Assembly (NCBI GenBank): GCA_030762175.1
Contig: CM060846.1
Coordinates: 177,879,041-177,943,040, forward strand
Direction: 5' to 3'
DNA: 64,000 nucleotides
Source of the DNA: Metallyticus violacea
Taxonomy: Eukaryota; Arthropoda; Insecta; Mantodea; Metallyticidae
In this document: positions 1 through 12,500 of the stretch, in pieces
Layout of the letters: each line of letters starts with the position of its first letter
How positions within the stretch are numbered: the stretch's first letter is position 1
Translations under genes and position numbers: made by a program
The notes under the pieces: generated by a model
Database searches by the model: none
Told to the model about the DNA's origin: nothing
Seen by the model: only the letters and a program-made list of their open reading frames with translations

Positions 1-341
1 GGAACGTATTAAAGGAAAATGAGGCGAAGAAAGGCAGCATGAAAAAATAAAAGGGGGAAGGAAAAAAATGCTAAATACTGACTATTAAAAATTACAAATG
101 CTACTATAATATAGAACGATAAACGGTATCGGTTTTCATTGATCATGCTGTTCGTTTCCCACTGTTTATTGATATTTGTGATTAGACGATTTATAACATT
201 TGTCCGTTTAAAACTCGCAGTGGTTACCTTTGTTACTTCGGAGGATACGGCTAGGGGCTTCCCAGTGCTTCTGCTCCATTAGATAGTCACGCACGGTAAT
301 CGATACAGCTAATAGCTAACAGTCCTAGACAGAAAGAATTT
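1..341. other. AT-rich sequence, no gene seen
   Basis: I recognise no protein motif, tRNA or mobile element here. The stretch leads into the palindrome cluster that follows. Confidence 0.5.
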
Positions 342-520
342 ACGAAACAGTTTCCTCACTAAACAGAAGGATCTTTTGCTACTGCTTATAGCAGCAGCTG
401 TACCTGTTACTGTTTCTCACTCTCACTATGACATGTTGCTTTGAAACAGCTGCAACAGGATGTTTCACGAAACAGTTTCGTTACTAAACAGTTTTGATTG
501 AGAAACTGTTTCAAAGTAGC
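342..520. repeat. Cluster of GAAACAGTTTC palindromes and inverted repeats
   Basis: The perfect 11-base palindrome GAAACAGTTTC occurs near 343 and 468, each time followed by a similar TACTAAACAG-type segment, so the two form a direct repeat about 124 bases apart. GAAACTGTTTCAAAG near 503 is the inverse of CTTTGAAACAG near 440. The block can therefore fold into several alternative hairpins. It overlaps no recognised coding sequence and its function is unknown. Confidence 0.7.
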
Positions 521-900
521 TGTTGTGTTTTTATTGAATTTTGTTTTTGTTTCGTTTTTATTTATTTTTTGTCCCATCTGTAATACAAACCTCATTGAGC
601 GGAAAAGCCTGTGCAAGCACAACTTTCAGTAACAATCAGTAAGTCGACGGAGCCCGAGCTAGAATTAGCCCCAATACAGTTGGCCTATATTATGCTATTT
701 TATATTTTTCGTAACAGAATGTTATAGTAGCAGAGACCTAAAAATTAATTTTCGCGTCGTAACAATGATTTTGCATCTTAAAAAGATTAAGGAGGTTGTT
801 TTGCAATTTTTGCATAAATAAAATGTTTTTCGATAATCATGTGGCATTTTAACTCATTTTAATGTCATCCTTGTATATTGTAATGAAAATGTTTTTACAT
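521..900. other. AT-rich sequence, no gene seen
   Basis: The stretch is A/T-rich with no recognisable coding or RNA feature. Short frames on the minus strand show no family motif. Confidence 0.5.
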
Positions 901-1030
901 AAAAATTTTTTTCATAATAACAATATTTTTGTATAACTACAATATTGTTTGCATAAATACGTTTATGCATAATTACAACTATTTTTGCACAATTACAATT
1001 ATTTTTGCATAATTACAATATTTTTGCACA
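901..1030. repeat. Minisatellite, about 19-20 bp unit
   Basis: A unit close to TTTTTGCATAATTACAATA is repeated about six times with drift. The last three units, near 966-1028, are the most regular. Confidence 0.8.
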
Positions 1031-1249
1031 TTGAAAGGGGGATGCAACGCGTAACTGAGAAGTATTTTAACGATATTTACCAAATTAATGCTCTTTCCAT
1101 AAACGCCAATCTTTAAAAGTCGACATTAAATAAAATAAAACCCGGAATGTCCCCCCAACAGATCCTCTCAGCCCATAATTTACCCACTAAGGGTAAAAAA
1201 TTGAATTCCGAAATACGCCACAGTAATAAGACAGTAAATCTGGTAAACA

Positions 1250-1560
1250 GACTGCGTGAAAAACGAAAATTCCATTCCCCCATCCCCACTCCCTATAAAT
1301 TAAAAATGGCCCATACATAGGGAATCTTTCCTGCAGGAATGCATAATACTGAAGGTCGGTAAAAAGCTACAACATTTCGGTAATGCAGCTACCCATGATA
1401 ATTCAATGCAGGTAAACCAGGATCCTGCAGTGGGTATAGTTGGAAAACGGATATACACTAATGACTTCGGTATGTTATTATTCGCCGCAGTATGCCAAAT
1501 GATTGGTAGGCCCGTGCACCTGATGTCATAGATCGCTACACAGTAGCCCATAACTCGTTC
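1250..1560. repeat. Dispersed repeat, copy 1
   Basis: The segment carries, in order, a C-rich CATTCCCC block, a GAAGGTCGGTAAAA block, a CGGTAATGCAGCTACCC block and an ACACTA block. The same blocks recur in the same order and orientation near 2220-2480. The pair is diverged and I do not recognise the family. Confidence 0.5.
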
Positions 1561-2219
1561 CCATATTCTCCGTGTATTATTTCTATCCATAAGAATTTAA
1601 TATTGTATTTCTAAAACTATTTATCACGTAATTATGGACCCTCTTCACTTTTATACTTATTAGATGCGCTCTTTTGGTATCTCACACTGGTGTATAATCT
1701 TACAACTTATCTGTAAAACTTGACTCAAACAGGAGCTTCAATTCTCTCTTACACTCCGATGGGTAACCAAAGTGTCGAATATAAGTGAAAATGAATATAC
1801 TTGTGAACTTCAAAGAGAGCAATCCAAATAATTTTAATGTTAGTCAGAATTACTTTACAATTTGATCATTCCAACATTACACTCCACCGCGCAATTTTAC
1901 CAACATGACTTCTTTTGAAAATTTATAGTTCTCACTAAGAATTGCGCACCTTTTGATCATTTATGTGTTTTATGTATAATTAGTAAAATAATGCTAGTAC
2001 CTCACCCACAATCTTGTTCTATAATCAATAAAATAAAAACCCTGAACGACAAATTTCCGCCCAATCCGATCTTTGAAGGGCGCCAAATTTTTCGTCAAAC
2101 CTGATCTTGAATTTCGATAAATTCCCATCCCACCAAATCTTTTTGAAGGTGCCGCCAATATCGATAGCCTCAAGGAAAAAACAAATGTTGTTAGGGACAT
2201 CGAAATTTAATTATATAGT

Positions 2220-2480
2220 AATTCTTAAAAACATAAAAACTCCATTAACCCGTCCCTCACCTCTTCCGAGCAATAAATAATATTCCATTCTCCGGCTGGT
2301 GTTTGTCGCTTGTAATACATACCACCGAAGGTCGTTAAAACTATATCGTGCCGGTAATATTGCTACCCAAGTCGGTAATGCAACTACCTGTAATAAATAT
2401 TACTGGATAAAGAACATACACTACTTTGGTGTATCAGAAAGAACATTTCTCTTGTTGCGGCAACATAAACTGAAATAATG
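2220..2480. repeat. Dispersed repeat, copy 2
   Basis: This is the diverged partner of the repeat near 1250-1560. It has GAAGGTCGTTAAAA, then CGGTAATATTGCTACCC, then ACATACACTA in matching order. Neither copy has terminal inverted repeats or a tRNA-like head that I can see. Confidence 0.5.
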
Positions 2481-3136
2481 CGTAAATATATCGCGGTATA
2501 AAAGTGCTACGGTATGTTGCATTAAATTAAATTGATGGCAAAAGCCTGTTTCTTCCTCAGACGTGCATTACCCTTGCCAGAACACTTTAATTCTAAGTAA
2601 GCGTTTATAATTTTGTATGCACATTAAATTTGATGACATATTAGTTTCGCTTAAATATGGCAATTATATTCAGTAATCTCTTACGGAGCGGCATAAAGAA
2701 CTTGTCATAGGCATTTCAGAAGATTTCGTCGCCAACAGAGTAGCAGTTCCGTGCAAAAGTACCATGTATGTCTCAATACTAATATTAAATAAAGAAAAAC
2801 TGAAAATATCATAGGAACTATTAGAGTTAAACTTAATTTAAACTTTATCTTTCCTATATTAAACTCTATAACCAGCGTTAAATATGAGCATTTACGGTTC
2901 ATATGAATTACTTTAAAATAATCGCGTTATTTGACAGGTGGAAGGGAACACAGTGCAATAAATAAAGCAGGGGTATAATGAAGGAAGGAAAAATGTTAAA
3001 TATATTTAATGTATCTCTTACGGTTTGGAGAAAATAAATATATTATTTAGAAAAATAAACCACCATTTATATTTCTTCGTTGACTGTCTTCTTCTTCCCC
3101 TTGCGAATGTAAACTTTTATCTGTCTTGTTGAAAGT
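2481..3136. other. AT-rich sequence, no gene seen
   Basis: No reading frame with recognisable motifs and no RNA gene were seen. Short frames are composition-driven. Confidence 0.5.
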
Positions 3137-3416
3137 CGGCCCTGGTGGTATAGTGGTAGTAAACGCAACTACCTTGTAGTTGGGCTGTGGGTTCAAACTC
3201 AGCCAGGGTCCATGTATTATTTTTAGAGCGTGAAAATCCTATGTATTGCTTTCTTCTGATGAGAAATAAAGCCGAAGGTCCCATGTTTTAGATTTACGGC
3301 ACATATTAGAACCTTAAGTCTCAAAGAAGAGATCTTTGAGCAAGATTTATCCCATCCTGAATTAAATGGGACAAAAAAGACCAAATATGTTAAAGACCGT
3401 CCTTAACTAAACCTGA
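3137..3416 (+). mobile_element. SINE-A copy 1 (diverged, well-folded tRNA-like head)
   Basis: This is a tRNA-derived SINE whose body matches the other SINE-A copies (AAATAAAGCCG, a TTTACGGCAC block, and a TGTTAAAGA..GTCCTTAA end). The head at 3139-3209 folds as a near-complete 71-nt cloverleaf. Acceptor GCCCTGG pairs with CCAGGGT, the anticodon stem CAACT/AGTTG is perfect around the seven-base loop ACCTTGT, and box B reads GGTTCAAAC. The body is the most diverged of the family in this window and no target duplication is visible. It could be read as a free tRNA pseudogene, but the downstream SINE body argues against that. Confidence 0.75.
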
Positions 3417-5831
3417 TAATAAAACTATTAAAACTCTCCACTAGGAATATGTCACGATAAACTGAAAAACCGCAGATACTTCTTTGCTTTTAACAAAGGG
3501 GGAAAGTTTACTGACTACTTAATTAATTGGCAATGTTGTAGTTTGTATTTTCTGTGAAATTTTGCCGTGATTATTTGCTTGTTATTTTACATTGAGAAAT
3601 TCATTTATTATTGCTTATTAGTACATATATAACGGTGATTATTTTTTATTTATTACCACTAATGATAATAACGATTTATATAATATCTCTATTTGTTATT
3701 ACTATATTTGAGCGTGCTAATTTGTAAAGTGGATCGTAATTTACCCATTATAATGGGAATGTACATTATTACAGATAATCAAAAATATAAAATTCTATTG
3801 GATCCATATATCCATGGTCCGAATATTAAAATAGCTGCAGTATTAAAGTCACTAATTTACAATGTTTTACATAGTGTAATCAGAAAAATAACAATAATAA
3901 TGCTTTTACTTTTATGTTCATGTGCCCACATATGTCTATAAATGTCCTCAAAAGTAAATTGAAAATTTCAGTTAGCAGCAATTAGGAACGCAATGCAGGA
4001 AAGCATTCTCTTCCGTTCGCATTAGCACAGACCCATAGTGTCAGGGTGTTTCCTATTCACTTTGATTTTTTTCTGTAGATCGCTATATTACTTAAAGATC
4101 AGAAGTCTTACAATTATGATAGATTCCTGCAGTTTTTTCACATTTGTGCTGCAACCCAAGCTTCCTTTCCATTTTTTGCAGTATTGTCCGACATCACTGC
4201 TTGCATACAGCACAGAAGCAATATGCGTCTAAGTTGAGTCATTACTAACTATGCACTTTTTTGTAGTTTCATTTAATTCATTGCCAGTTTCACTGCAATT
4301 GTTAATTAATAATGAAGGGAATTTATAGCATAGAATTATAGTTGCAGGAGTGATAGAATATATTCCGGTAAGTGAATAAATAAATCATAAAAACCACTGT
4401 AAACTTAAAAAGGCCTAACAGTTGAATAAATAACTTCGCAGAAAACAAGCTTCAAGCAAAAACAGGAGGACGTTGCAATAAATACAACGGAAATGTCCTG
4501 CGTCCGATGTCACCAGGTAGCTCATTAACCAAAAGTTATTGCAAAAACACATATATTAACCGTAATATTAAAGGCAGAAAGTTAGATTTTTGGAAGATAC
4601 TGAAAAAATGCATCGCCTAGCATGTGAAAAAAGTATTCTTTTGTCAAAGTTACTTTTTATAGAGTGTTCATAATTTTTTCTAAGTAGCCTTCGTATATAT
4701 GCTGCAGCGAACGGTTTCTCTTCATGCCTCTTTGTTAAACTCCCAGCTTTAATTCTGAAGAAATAAAAACAGGATGGACAAAATTGATTTACACAAATTA
4801 GAGATCAGATGAATATGCAAGCAAAGATATTTATCATAAAACATATTTTAACTAAGTTTAAGGTAATCTCACCCTTTCGGAGCTGGTGTGCAATATTCAA
4901 TAATGTCTATTTCTCCTTCGCTCTAAAAGAGTGTTAAGAATCTAATGGAATCATAACACCACAAGCTTGATTTATTTGGACATTATCTTTACTTTGGAAG
5001 CTATATAATTGCAAGGTGCTGAACAAATGAACAACTATAAATTGAAAAACAAAAACTACAACTAAAATAAAATACAGATTTACTGTTTCTCGCTCTTCGC
5101 TTGGTACTTCAATATTTATGGTGTTTTAGTGTAAGCAGCACAATAATATGTCATCACTAATGGTATTACTCGTATTTATTAAATATGAATGGTTAAGAAG
5201 TATTTCTATAAGAAAATAAATGTGTTATAATATTATTTTAGATTGTGCTTCTTTTCTTTGAATCTAAAGAGTCATTGAGAAGTCGTTCCGCAGCCATTGT
5301 GTAGCCTAGACTTTACTACAGAAGCGAATCCGGGTGCAGCACTGACACCATACCGAACATATATTATTATTAATCACCAAAGCAAGCACACAATCCAAAG
5401 TCCAAACCTTAGCAACGGTTGGCGGATACCTGCTAAAAACCGATTTCGGAGGAAGGAACGTCAGAAATATAACAGTCCAACTTTATCCTGTGTGGTGCAC
5501 CTCACCCGAGAACTTGTCGATAACCCATTATAATTTGCATACATTTTTCTTTTATGGAAAAGAGAGTGTCAGCATATTTGGCAAAGAAAACGCAATGTTA
5601 AGTTATCGAACACGTTTGTACTTAGGGTAAATCTCACAATCCAGCTGTTTGCCTGATAAGATAAACCTTTGCACCTTCAGTCAACTACCTTAGTGGGAGT
5701 CGCATACCGTTCATCCTCCCAAGGTGTGAAGAAATTTTCTGTTAATTCTTCCTACTTAGAAAGGGCAAGGCAAGCAGCATCACAGAAGCATTAAAGTGAG
5801 CTTTGTGCCTTAAGACGTAATATTTACTTTC
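3417..5831. other. Long AT-rich stretch, no gene seen
   Basis: Short frames such as 3693-3941 and 5297-5533 show no family motif and are typical of chance in A/T-rich DNA. I see no repeat family shared with the rest of the window. Confidence 0.5.

Positions 5832-5927
<96 letters not shown>
5832..5927. repeat. (ATT)n microsatellite
   Basis: About 32 uninterrupted ATT units. Confidence 0.98.
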
Positions 5928-5929
<2 letters not shown>

Positions 5930-6358
5930 CTTTAGGGTGTTTTCGATTGGCATTTTGGAATGAAAATTTTACTTAGGTTTTTAACATCACTCAAGTGTAA
6001 AACTAAAAATTATAAAGTATAACTAAAAATAGAAAAAATGAACAACACATTTTTAAATTGACAAGAGCACACAATATCCTGCATGGAATATTCATCATGT
6101 GCCACTTGATTCTCACACCTCAGCTCTAAACTTTATTTCAGTGATTATTTTACTTCTTTTTTCACAAAGTTGTTATGCTAAGTACCTGGGAATTGGCACC
6201 TTATTACATCCGCGTTTAAAATTCTTGTGCAGTTAAATAAATTCGGTCCTCCGTATGTTAGCACATGGATAGATGTGATGACAACATCTACAATTTGAAC
6301 ATAGCTATGTATTTCGATTCGGCCGTTACTGTCACACATATCTCAGTGGATCCATTCA
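5928..6358. other. AT-rich spacer ending in a SINE target site
   Basis: No gene is seen. The last eight bases, TCCATTCA at 6351-6358, are the left copy of the SINE-A target duplication. Confidence 0.5.
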
Positions 6359-6659
6359 GTCGGTCCTGGTGGTGTAGTGGTTACCATACTTGCCTCCTAC
6401 ACCCAAGAACGCGGGTTCGAACCCGGCCAGGATCGATGGATTTTTTTCGGGCTTAAAAATCCTAAGTATGGCTTCCTTCGGAAGGGAAGTAAAGCCGTGG
6501 GTTCCGTGTCGTACATTTACGGCACGAAAAAGAACCTCAAGCCTGAAAGAGAGGCCTATGAGCAGAATTTGTCGGCCGTTTCACGCCCTGAGTTGAATGG
6601 GACGCTGATGACCTGAGATGTTAAAGAGCGTCCATAAATAAATCAATCAAAAAAAAAAG
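6359..6659 (+). mobile_element. SINE-A copy 2 (complete, with target duplication)
   Basis: This is a full-length tRNA-derived SINE. The head resembles a Glu/Gly-type tRNA: the TCCTGG acceptor strand pairs with CCAGGA, box A is of the TGGTGTAGTGG type, and box B is GGTTCGAACCC. The body runs through the TCGGAAGGGAAGTAAAGCCG and TTTACGGCAC blocks to an A-rich tail. It is flanked by the direct repeat TCCATTCA at 6351-6358 and 6660-6667, as expected for insertion by LINE machinery. RNA polymerase III transcription from the internal boxes is known for such elements and is inferred here. Short open frames inside are incidental. Confidence 0.93.
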
Positions 6660-6667
6660 TCCATTCA

Positions 6668-7140
6668 AATTAAGGCCGTGTTGATTGCGTACGTAAAGAC
6701 AACTGTCTCGAGCTTACACTGCGCATAATATTTTTTTTTCCCGGCCTTTCAGGAAATAGTTACGCTTCTTTGTTCTCGAGGACAAGTCCTGGCTCGCATT
6801 TCATAATTTATATGTGGCACTCCTTCAAGTATTAAATTAAGTTATTCACCACAGCAAGAGCATACAATACAAATAATGAGTGAAATAACATTTAACACAA
6901 GTTTTATAAATTATCACCCCTAGAAATGATTAACGATAGCTCACTTTTTAGTATAGGAATAAATATATTTATTCTATCAATAAGCAACCAAAATATCAAA
7001 ATTAATAGAAACTATGGCTCATTTTTCTTTGTGCAAGTATAAAAACTTTTCACTGAACCCGTGTTATATTGACAATATGTACGTTTAAGATGCAACACAA
7101 CCTATTATTTTTGTAAGCTTTTAACTTTCTGTGCAGACTA
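6668..7140. other. AT-rich spacer, no gene seen
   Basis: No motif was recognised between the SINE-A and SINE-B copies. Confidence 0.5.
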
Positions 7141-7151
7141 CCATAGATCTG

Positions 7152-7455
7152 GGTTTTTTTTTTGTTTGTTTTTTTTTTTTTAAGTGTTTAACGCCCGTTT
7201 TTACTACTGAGGCACCACAGGCGGTGGACACTGATGATACATGAAATGAAATCATATATTGGGAGAGGATTTTTTTTGTAAGGAAGGAAGCGTTCCAGGC
7301 TTAAGTTTAGATACCTCCCCGGCATTTTCCAATTATGAAGACTGAGGAAAACCTGGGAAAAACACCAGTCAGGGAGGACGGTCCTGGTGGGATTCGAACC
7401 GCAGACCTCTCGCTCACGAGCCCATGCCTTAACGACCTCGGCCACCCGTGGCGCT
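7152..7455 (-). mobile_element. SINE-B copy 1 (complete, with target duplication)
   Basis: This is a tRNA-derived SINE with a Ser/Leu-type head. On the minus strand it reads GGTGGCCGAGGTCGTTAAGG (box A), a long variable region, then GGTTCGAATCC (box B). The body contains the blocks CCTCAGTC, a GGCCT..CTTAAAC-like segment, and CACCGCCTGTGGTGCCTC. The 3' end is an ACGGGCGTTAAACACT-type sequence followed by an A tail (T-rich on the plus strand). The direct repeat CCATAGATCTG flanks it at 7141-7151 and 7456-7466. The minus-strand open frames here are incidental. Confidence 0.92.
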
Positions 7456-7466
7456 CCATAGATCTG

Positions 7467-8756
7467 TGGCAATGAATGAAATTAAGTTGATTATAGTACA
7501 AATGGACTAGCAGTCCATCACTTGGACCACCTGATAAAGGTGTCAATAAACTTACATGTGTTATATTTATAAGTTCAGAAATGTTTGTATGTTTCATAGC
7601 TGTTTCTAATATGTTGTGCTTCTTATTTGAATTAAAATGTATGAACATTTCATTGATTACGGCAATATTTTCTTAGAAAGCATTTCTTATACATTGGTAT
7701 TTAGAATAACTAAGAACTGGCAGTAAGTAAAGAAGTGGCCAATATTTATTATTTCATTAATATCTTCTTCGCTATATTCCGCAACATTTTACATTAAGTT
7801 TAGTTTAGTTTAGTTCTCGGAGCATTCAGTGAGTTCGTGAAGCAGCCACAGAGACCTACGAACATTGAACTTGTCATATACAAATACCACAGTAGTTTTC
7901 AATCTGTATTTACAAAAATTTGTTTACATCTGCATAAATAATTACAACAAAATAAAAAGGAGCACTTAGAACAACTCCAACACCAAAAACAGACAAATCA
8001 ATCATACAACTTTTATTAATACATATTTACATATATATTGATATATTGTGCAGTATACTATTGTCACTCATATATTCCTTTACAGAATAATAGGCCTTTT
8101 TACATAGGTATATATAGGCGACTGTTTTCTCCTACATCTGGAAAATGGGGTTAAATTAAAAATAATTTAGTTGATTCCACTGTTATAACATGACATACAG
8201 TTGAATGGAAAAACAAAAGTAACGCTACTGCCTAGAAAGCGTCATTACATGAATCTCGTTTCTTTGGGTTTGATAATATGCACTTGATTTCTTCCTTGAC
8301 CTACAAGTCTTCCACAATAGGCAGTCATGGCAACCTCCGGGGCCCTTTTCTCTTGCTCTAGAAGGAAGCTTTTTACGTTTCTTAAAAACTTAAAAGATAT
8401 TTGTAATCAAATCCATATGAACTGCATTGACAATGTCAATAAGAAATAGAAAGACTGGGCTCAGGTCAAATCCCTTCCCTGTTCCTTTTTGGCTGTGTTG
8501 TTTCCGATTTCAAGAAATTTGTGAGGTTTTGCATTCTGTGAACAACAAAACAGTCGCAGTGTAAGGACTCTTCACTACCAAGGTGAATATCCGCAGAAGG
8601 AGGAAACTTGACAATTCATTACAGGACTAGGGATTACGGTTATTTATAACGTCTTTGCTTATATCTTCGGTTCCTTACCACAAATCAGTCTGAGTTAACA
8701 TAAACATGTTATAGCTGGCTTGATATGCACCAATTATGAGTCTCGTACTTACTGCC
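7467..8756. other. AT-rich spacer, no gene seen
   Basis: No recognisable gene or repeat family was seen. A short TTTAGTTTAGTT run lies near 7800. Confidence 0.5.
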
Positions 8757-8778
8757 AAAAAAAAAAAAAAAAAAAAAA
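8757..8778. repeat. Poly(A) run
   Basis: This is an isolated run of 22 A. No recognisable retroposon body lies directly upstream. Confidence 0.9.
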
Positions 8779-8879
8779 GTAGATTTGCAAAACAAAAAAA
8801 TCAGTAGGAGTGGAAGAATCTGTTTTTCCCTTCAAATTTGGGAAAGAAAACAATGTCCAGTATCGTTATACTGATAGTA

Positions 8880-9570
8880 TGAAGTAGAGGGGGTATATCT
8901 TTAGAATTTATAAGGTATAATTAATGATGTAATTAACACAGGTAATTTTTATTTTCTATTCGTCTAGGAAAATTGTAACAAAATCCACATTTGAATTTAC
9001 TCTACCTCTTAAGGTTTGAATAAGAAATAGTTTAGATGTTGTACGTGATGCCATAAAGAATGACTGACTGGGCCTTCCCTTAGGGTTAATGTCATCAAGC
9101 TGAGGTTGCCGAAGCGGCGGGCAACACCGTTGGATGGATCGAGCGAAGAGTGTAGAAGGCGCTTCTTAAGGCTCTACTTTCACCTAATATAGCCTCCCGA
9201 TCGTCTACGGATGTCTTTACATTATGAAGTAGTATTTACAAAAGTATGGTAAACCAACGCCCTAGGTTTAAATTGTAGCAATAAATGAAAAAAGAGCACA
9301 TAAATTTAAAGTCTTTCCCCAGTATCTGAGAATGTACTAAGTTCAGCATTATTCTGCTTGTTGCTAAACGGAAAATTACGTCACGGTAAAATCCCTTAAG
9401 CCGTCATTGGGAGTGGCAAACCAAATGGATTTTTAATTGATAAGTTAGAAATTTGTGATTCTATTGGACTATGCAAGCGTAAAAAATATTCCAGCTAATA
9501 AAATCAACTTTTCTCATAAGAAGTTCAACCATTTACTAAATTACTGCACCCCTCGGCCGTACATGTAACA
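8880..9570 (-). repeat. 3' LTR of the decayed LTR retrotransposon
   Basis: This is homologous along its length to 14676-15357. Shared landmarks include TCTAGGAAAATTG, a GCGCTTCTTAAGGCTCTACT block, CACCTAATATAGC, ACATTATGAAGTAGT, and a long block ending at ATTCTGCTTGTTGCTAA. On the minus strand it begins TGTTACATG and ends TTCA. Substitutions and small indels are frequent throughout. Confidence 0.85.
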
Positions 9571-12500
9571 TCACCGTCGGCTACAGATCGCCGTCCTCGG
9601 CGATGAACAAACAGAAGAATAGAATACAAAATTCAAAAGAGGGGTACGTAAACCGTAAAATACTAAAATACACCATAATACTAAGAGGAGAGAAAAAAAC
9701 CAATAACAACATTATTGCTGAAGATGGCAAAATTAAGTTTAAAAGTAGGCTAAACACAATATCAAATAAACGCATAAGAAACAAAAAACTAATTACAATA
9801 ATTTGAGTTATTAATGTGTACCACCCAACATCACATATAGTTACACGTACAATGATACGAAAGTGGCACTCCACAAAAACTAATGAAAATAAAACAAAAA
9901 ATGCAAAAAATAAAACAATATGTAAAATAGCAGCTAAAAAACTGAAAAACTCGTCCAGGAACAGAAAAGGGACAGGATGGTCAACAGAAAAACAAAGATA
10001 AATAGGCAAGGAGGATATGGGAACAGAACCATACCAATAGAAAAATGATTCTATACACAGTGCACCACATCCTTCCAGGAACTTCCCGTGAATACTCTGA
10101 ACATTTTGCGAGCGTTACTCGAATGCATTATACCTACAAACACACACACAGATCTTTCCCACTGCAAAAGCACCGAACGTAAACTGCTCACCGCACCTAG
10201 AAAGCGTCACTGGAAGGTAAGATGTTGGAGCATTTCCTCGTTCGCAAGCAGGCAGCACGAACCTGCCGGATGTCCGTAGACACAACACTGTCAAAATGAC
10301 ACATGGCCAGTTCCATGAAGATTGATAGAGTCGCAATAAAAATCAATCAGCAGGCCCAATGTAGATACCGGCATACAGTGCCGCATGATAAGTGCGTCGC
10401 AGGTAGTACGCCCATCGATGACAAGTAACTGGCAGTGCGTGTGTGCAAGAAGTAAAGTACAGAACAAATAGAAATTATAAGGAAAGAAAGAAATAAAATA
10501 TAAAGAAACGGAGGGAAGGAGCAAACGAAGAAGGAAAGGCGAGGGTACAGGAAGAGAAATAGAGAAGAGAGAGGAAAAAGATAAGAAAAAAAAGGAGAGG
10601 TGATAATTTGTAAAACTACAATACGATTGTGTCTTTTAAAATAAACAGTACAAGATATCACATAAATGAATGGTATAGGCTTTAACATATTAACTCAAAG
10701 ATATTTGAACAAGATAAAGTACCAATTAATAAAAAAAGCATATGTATATCAATAGCATATTAAATCGGCACAAGGTGCAAGTCTATATCGCAGAAGTAGC
10801 CGTGTTGACATACTGGCGGTTATCAGATTGCCGAGGACATAAAAATAAATTTCATCTTCTCCTGTCACTTCACTAGGGATCACAGATTTCATTTAGATAC
10901 CATAAGGGATCCCAGGTGATGCAATACGTAAAATACCATCATTATTGCGGTGGCCATTTCCGCAAATGTAATTAGTATCAGTAATCTATCCATAGTTTGT
11001 CCCTGGACACATACAACGTAATAATGAATAAAAATAACAACAGTTCAATGGGAGCACGTCCAATAACCATTAACAACAAAAAGAAACCCGTGCTGCACGG
11101 TTAAACAGATGCATGTATAGCACTGGAGTATTATCTCAGGAGATCTCGGGATTTCCTCCAGAAATAAAGAATCCTTAATCAGTTTCCCAATACTACCAAA
11201 CCTGACGAACGTTACCACCAAGAGGGACATACCTAGGTGTAAAGTGGTGAACTTATGAGGGGGGAAAAAAAGGAATTTACAATAAGTTATGTAGCCCATA
11301 CATTAATGCTGTGATATATTTTCCTTTAGCTTTAAAACAGTGAACCAGTTATTATGACAGTCTGCTTATTTTAATCTTGAACAACACACCCCTTAACCGG
11401 CCGGAAATTACAGCTATGCTGTGCTCACATGGTGAGTGAAAATCGTCCAAACATAAAATCATACAGTGACAAAATTTGGAAATGCTGGTCTACAAATCTC
11501 AAAAAGTGTATGAAATGAAACAGCTATCAAAGAGAAGTACACCAAGTGGGAAAGAGAGAGAGAAAGAAAAAATTTAGGCTGTTGATTCTGCTGGCATCAC
11601 TTCCCAAGGAGTGGATGGCATCCGGCGGCTCCGTTAATTGAAGAGCATTCTTCGCTCCTAGGCCACCAATAGAAGTTGCTCCTATCCAAGGTATACTAGA
11701 ATCAAGGCGGTATCTCTGCAACAAAATTTAACAGATCGTTAAGCTATCGCACAAATAAAGACAAAAGCAAATATAATAATAAACCCAATATGAAGTCATC
11801 CGGAACGCGGAAATAACATGACTCCAACTATTCGCATAGGTCTGCCGACAACCTTCGCTACGACGACACATGGCTGAAGGGCCAAGAGCAAAATGTTGAA
11901 AAAGTATATGCAAAAATTTGGCATCAAAGGAAAAAATAAGCTTAAGCTATTATAATTAAGAAATCAAGAGACAAACTCAATTAAAAAATTAAAAAAAATA
12001 GAGGAAATAATTAGTTGCTATCACAATTCAACAACAATAAACTGTGTTCGAGTAATATAGAAGTAAGGTGAGCATTGCATGGTTACTTTTGGTTGTACAC
12101 ACGTGTGGTTTACTTATTCTTAACATTTTTTCACAAGATCATAAGACGAGACTCGAGCAGAATAGATCGCATCTCCAATTTAAAAACATTCTAAAACGCC
12201 GTATTTCCAACGGAAAGAGAGAAAAACCAAGCATCAGAAAAGAGGAATTGTAAGAATAATATGTACACAATTAAGTGCAGCTATTCCGACGTGGTTACAG
12301 GGGAAATACTGTAGAGGAAAGAATAAGAAAATTATTTTTGCCAAAATTGCCTAGTGTAATCATCGTGCAACAGGGGCTACTGGGGTTCCTGAAACGTGTC
12401 CTATGTGACGGTTTCAGAGAGCAATCCGTCATGGAATCCACCCATTCATAAAGAATACTCCCAGAAAAAAATATAGAGTGCTCCGATTGGGTATGAATAA

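Noticed and set aside
3139..3209. Functional tRNA gene
   Set aside because: The cloverleaf is good but SINE-A body follows directly and there is no pol III terminator at the 3' end of the tRNA-like part.
6265..6616. Overlapping plus-strand frames across a SINE
   Set aside because: They lie within and across the SINE-A copy, in several frames at once, and translate tRNA-derived sequence.
7188..7648. Minus-strand frames with RNP-like residues
   Set aside because: They translate SINE-B. The same residues recur in the other SINE-B copies near 23855, 31172, 48781 and 53272.
9581..10009. 142-codon hydrophobic frame on the minus strand, just inside the 3' LTR, in the position of a third retroelement gene
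   Set aside because: The opposite strand is simply A-rich, which makes any minus-strand frame rich in Phe, Leu and Ile. There is no signal-peptide plus ectodomain layout, cleavage site or conserved motif.
10347..10688. 113-codon Phe/Leu-rich frame on the minus strand
   Set aside because: It coincides with a plus-strand purine tract; composition explains it.
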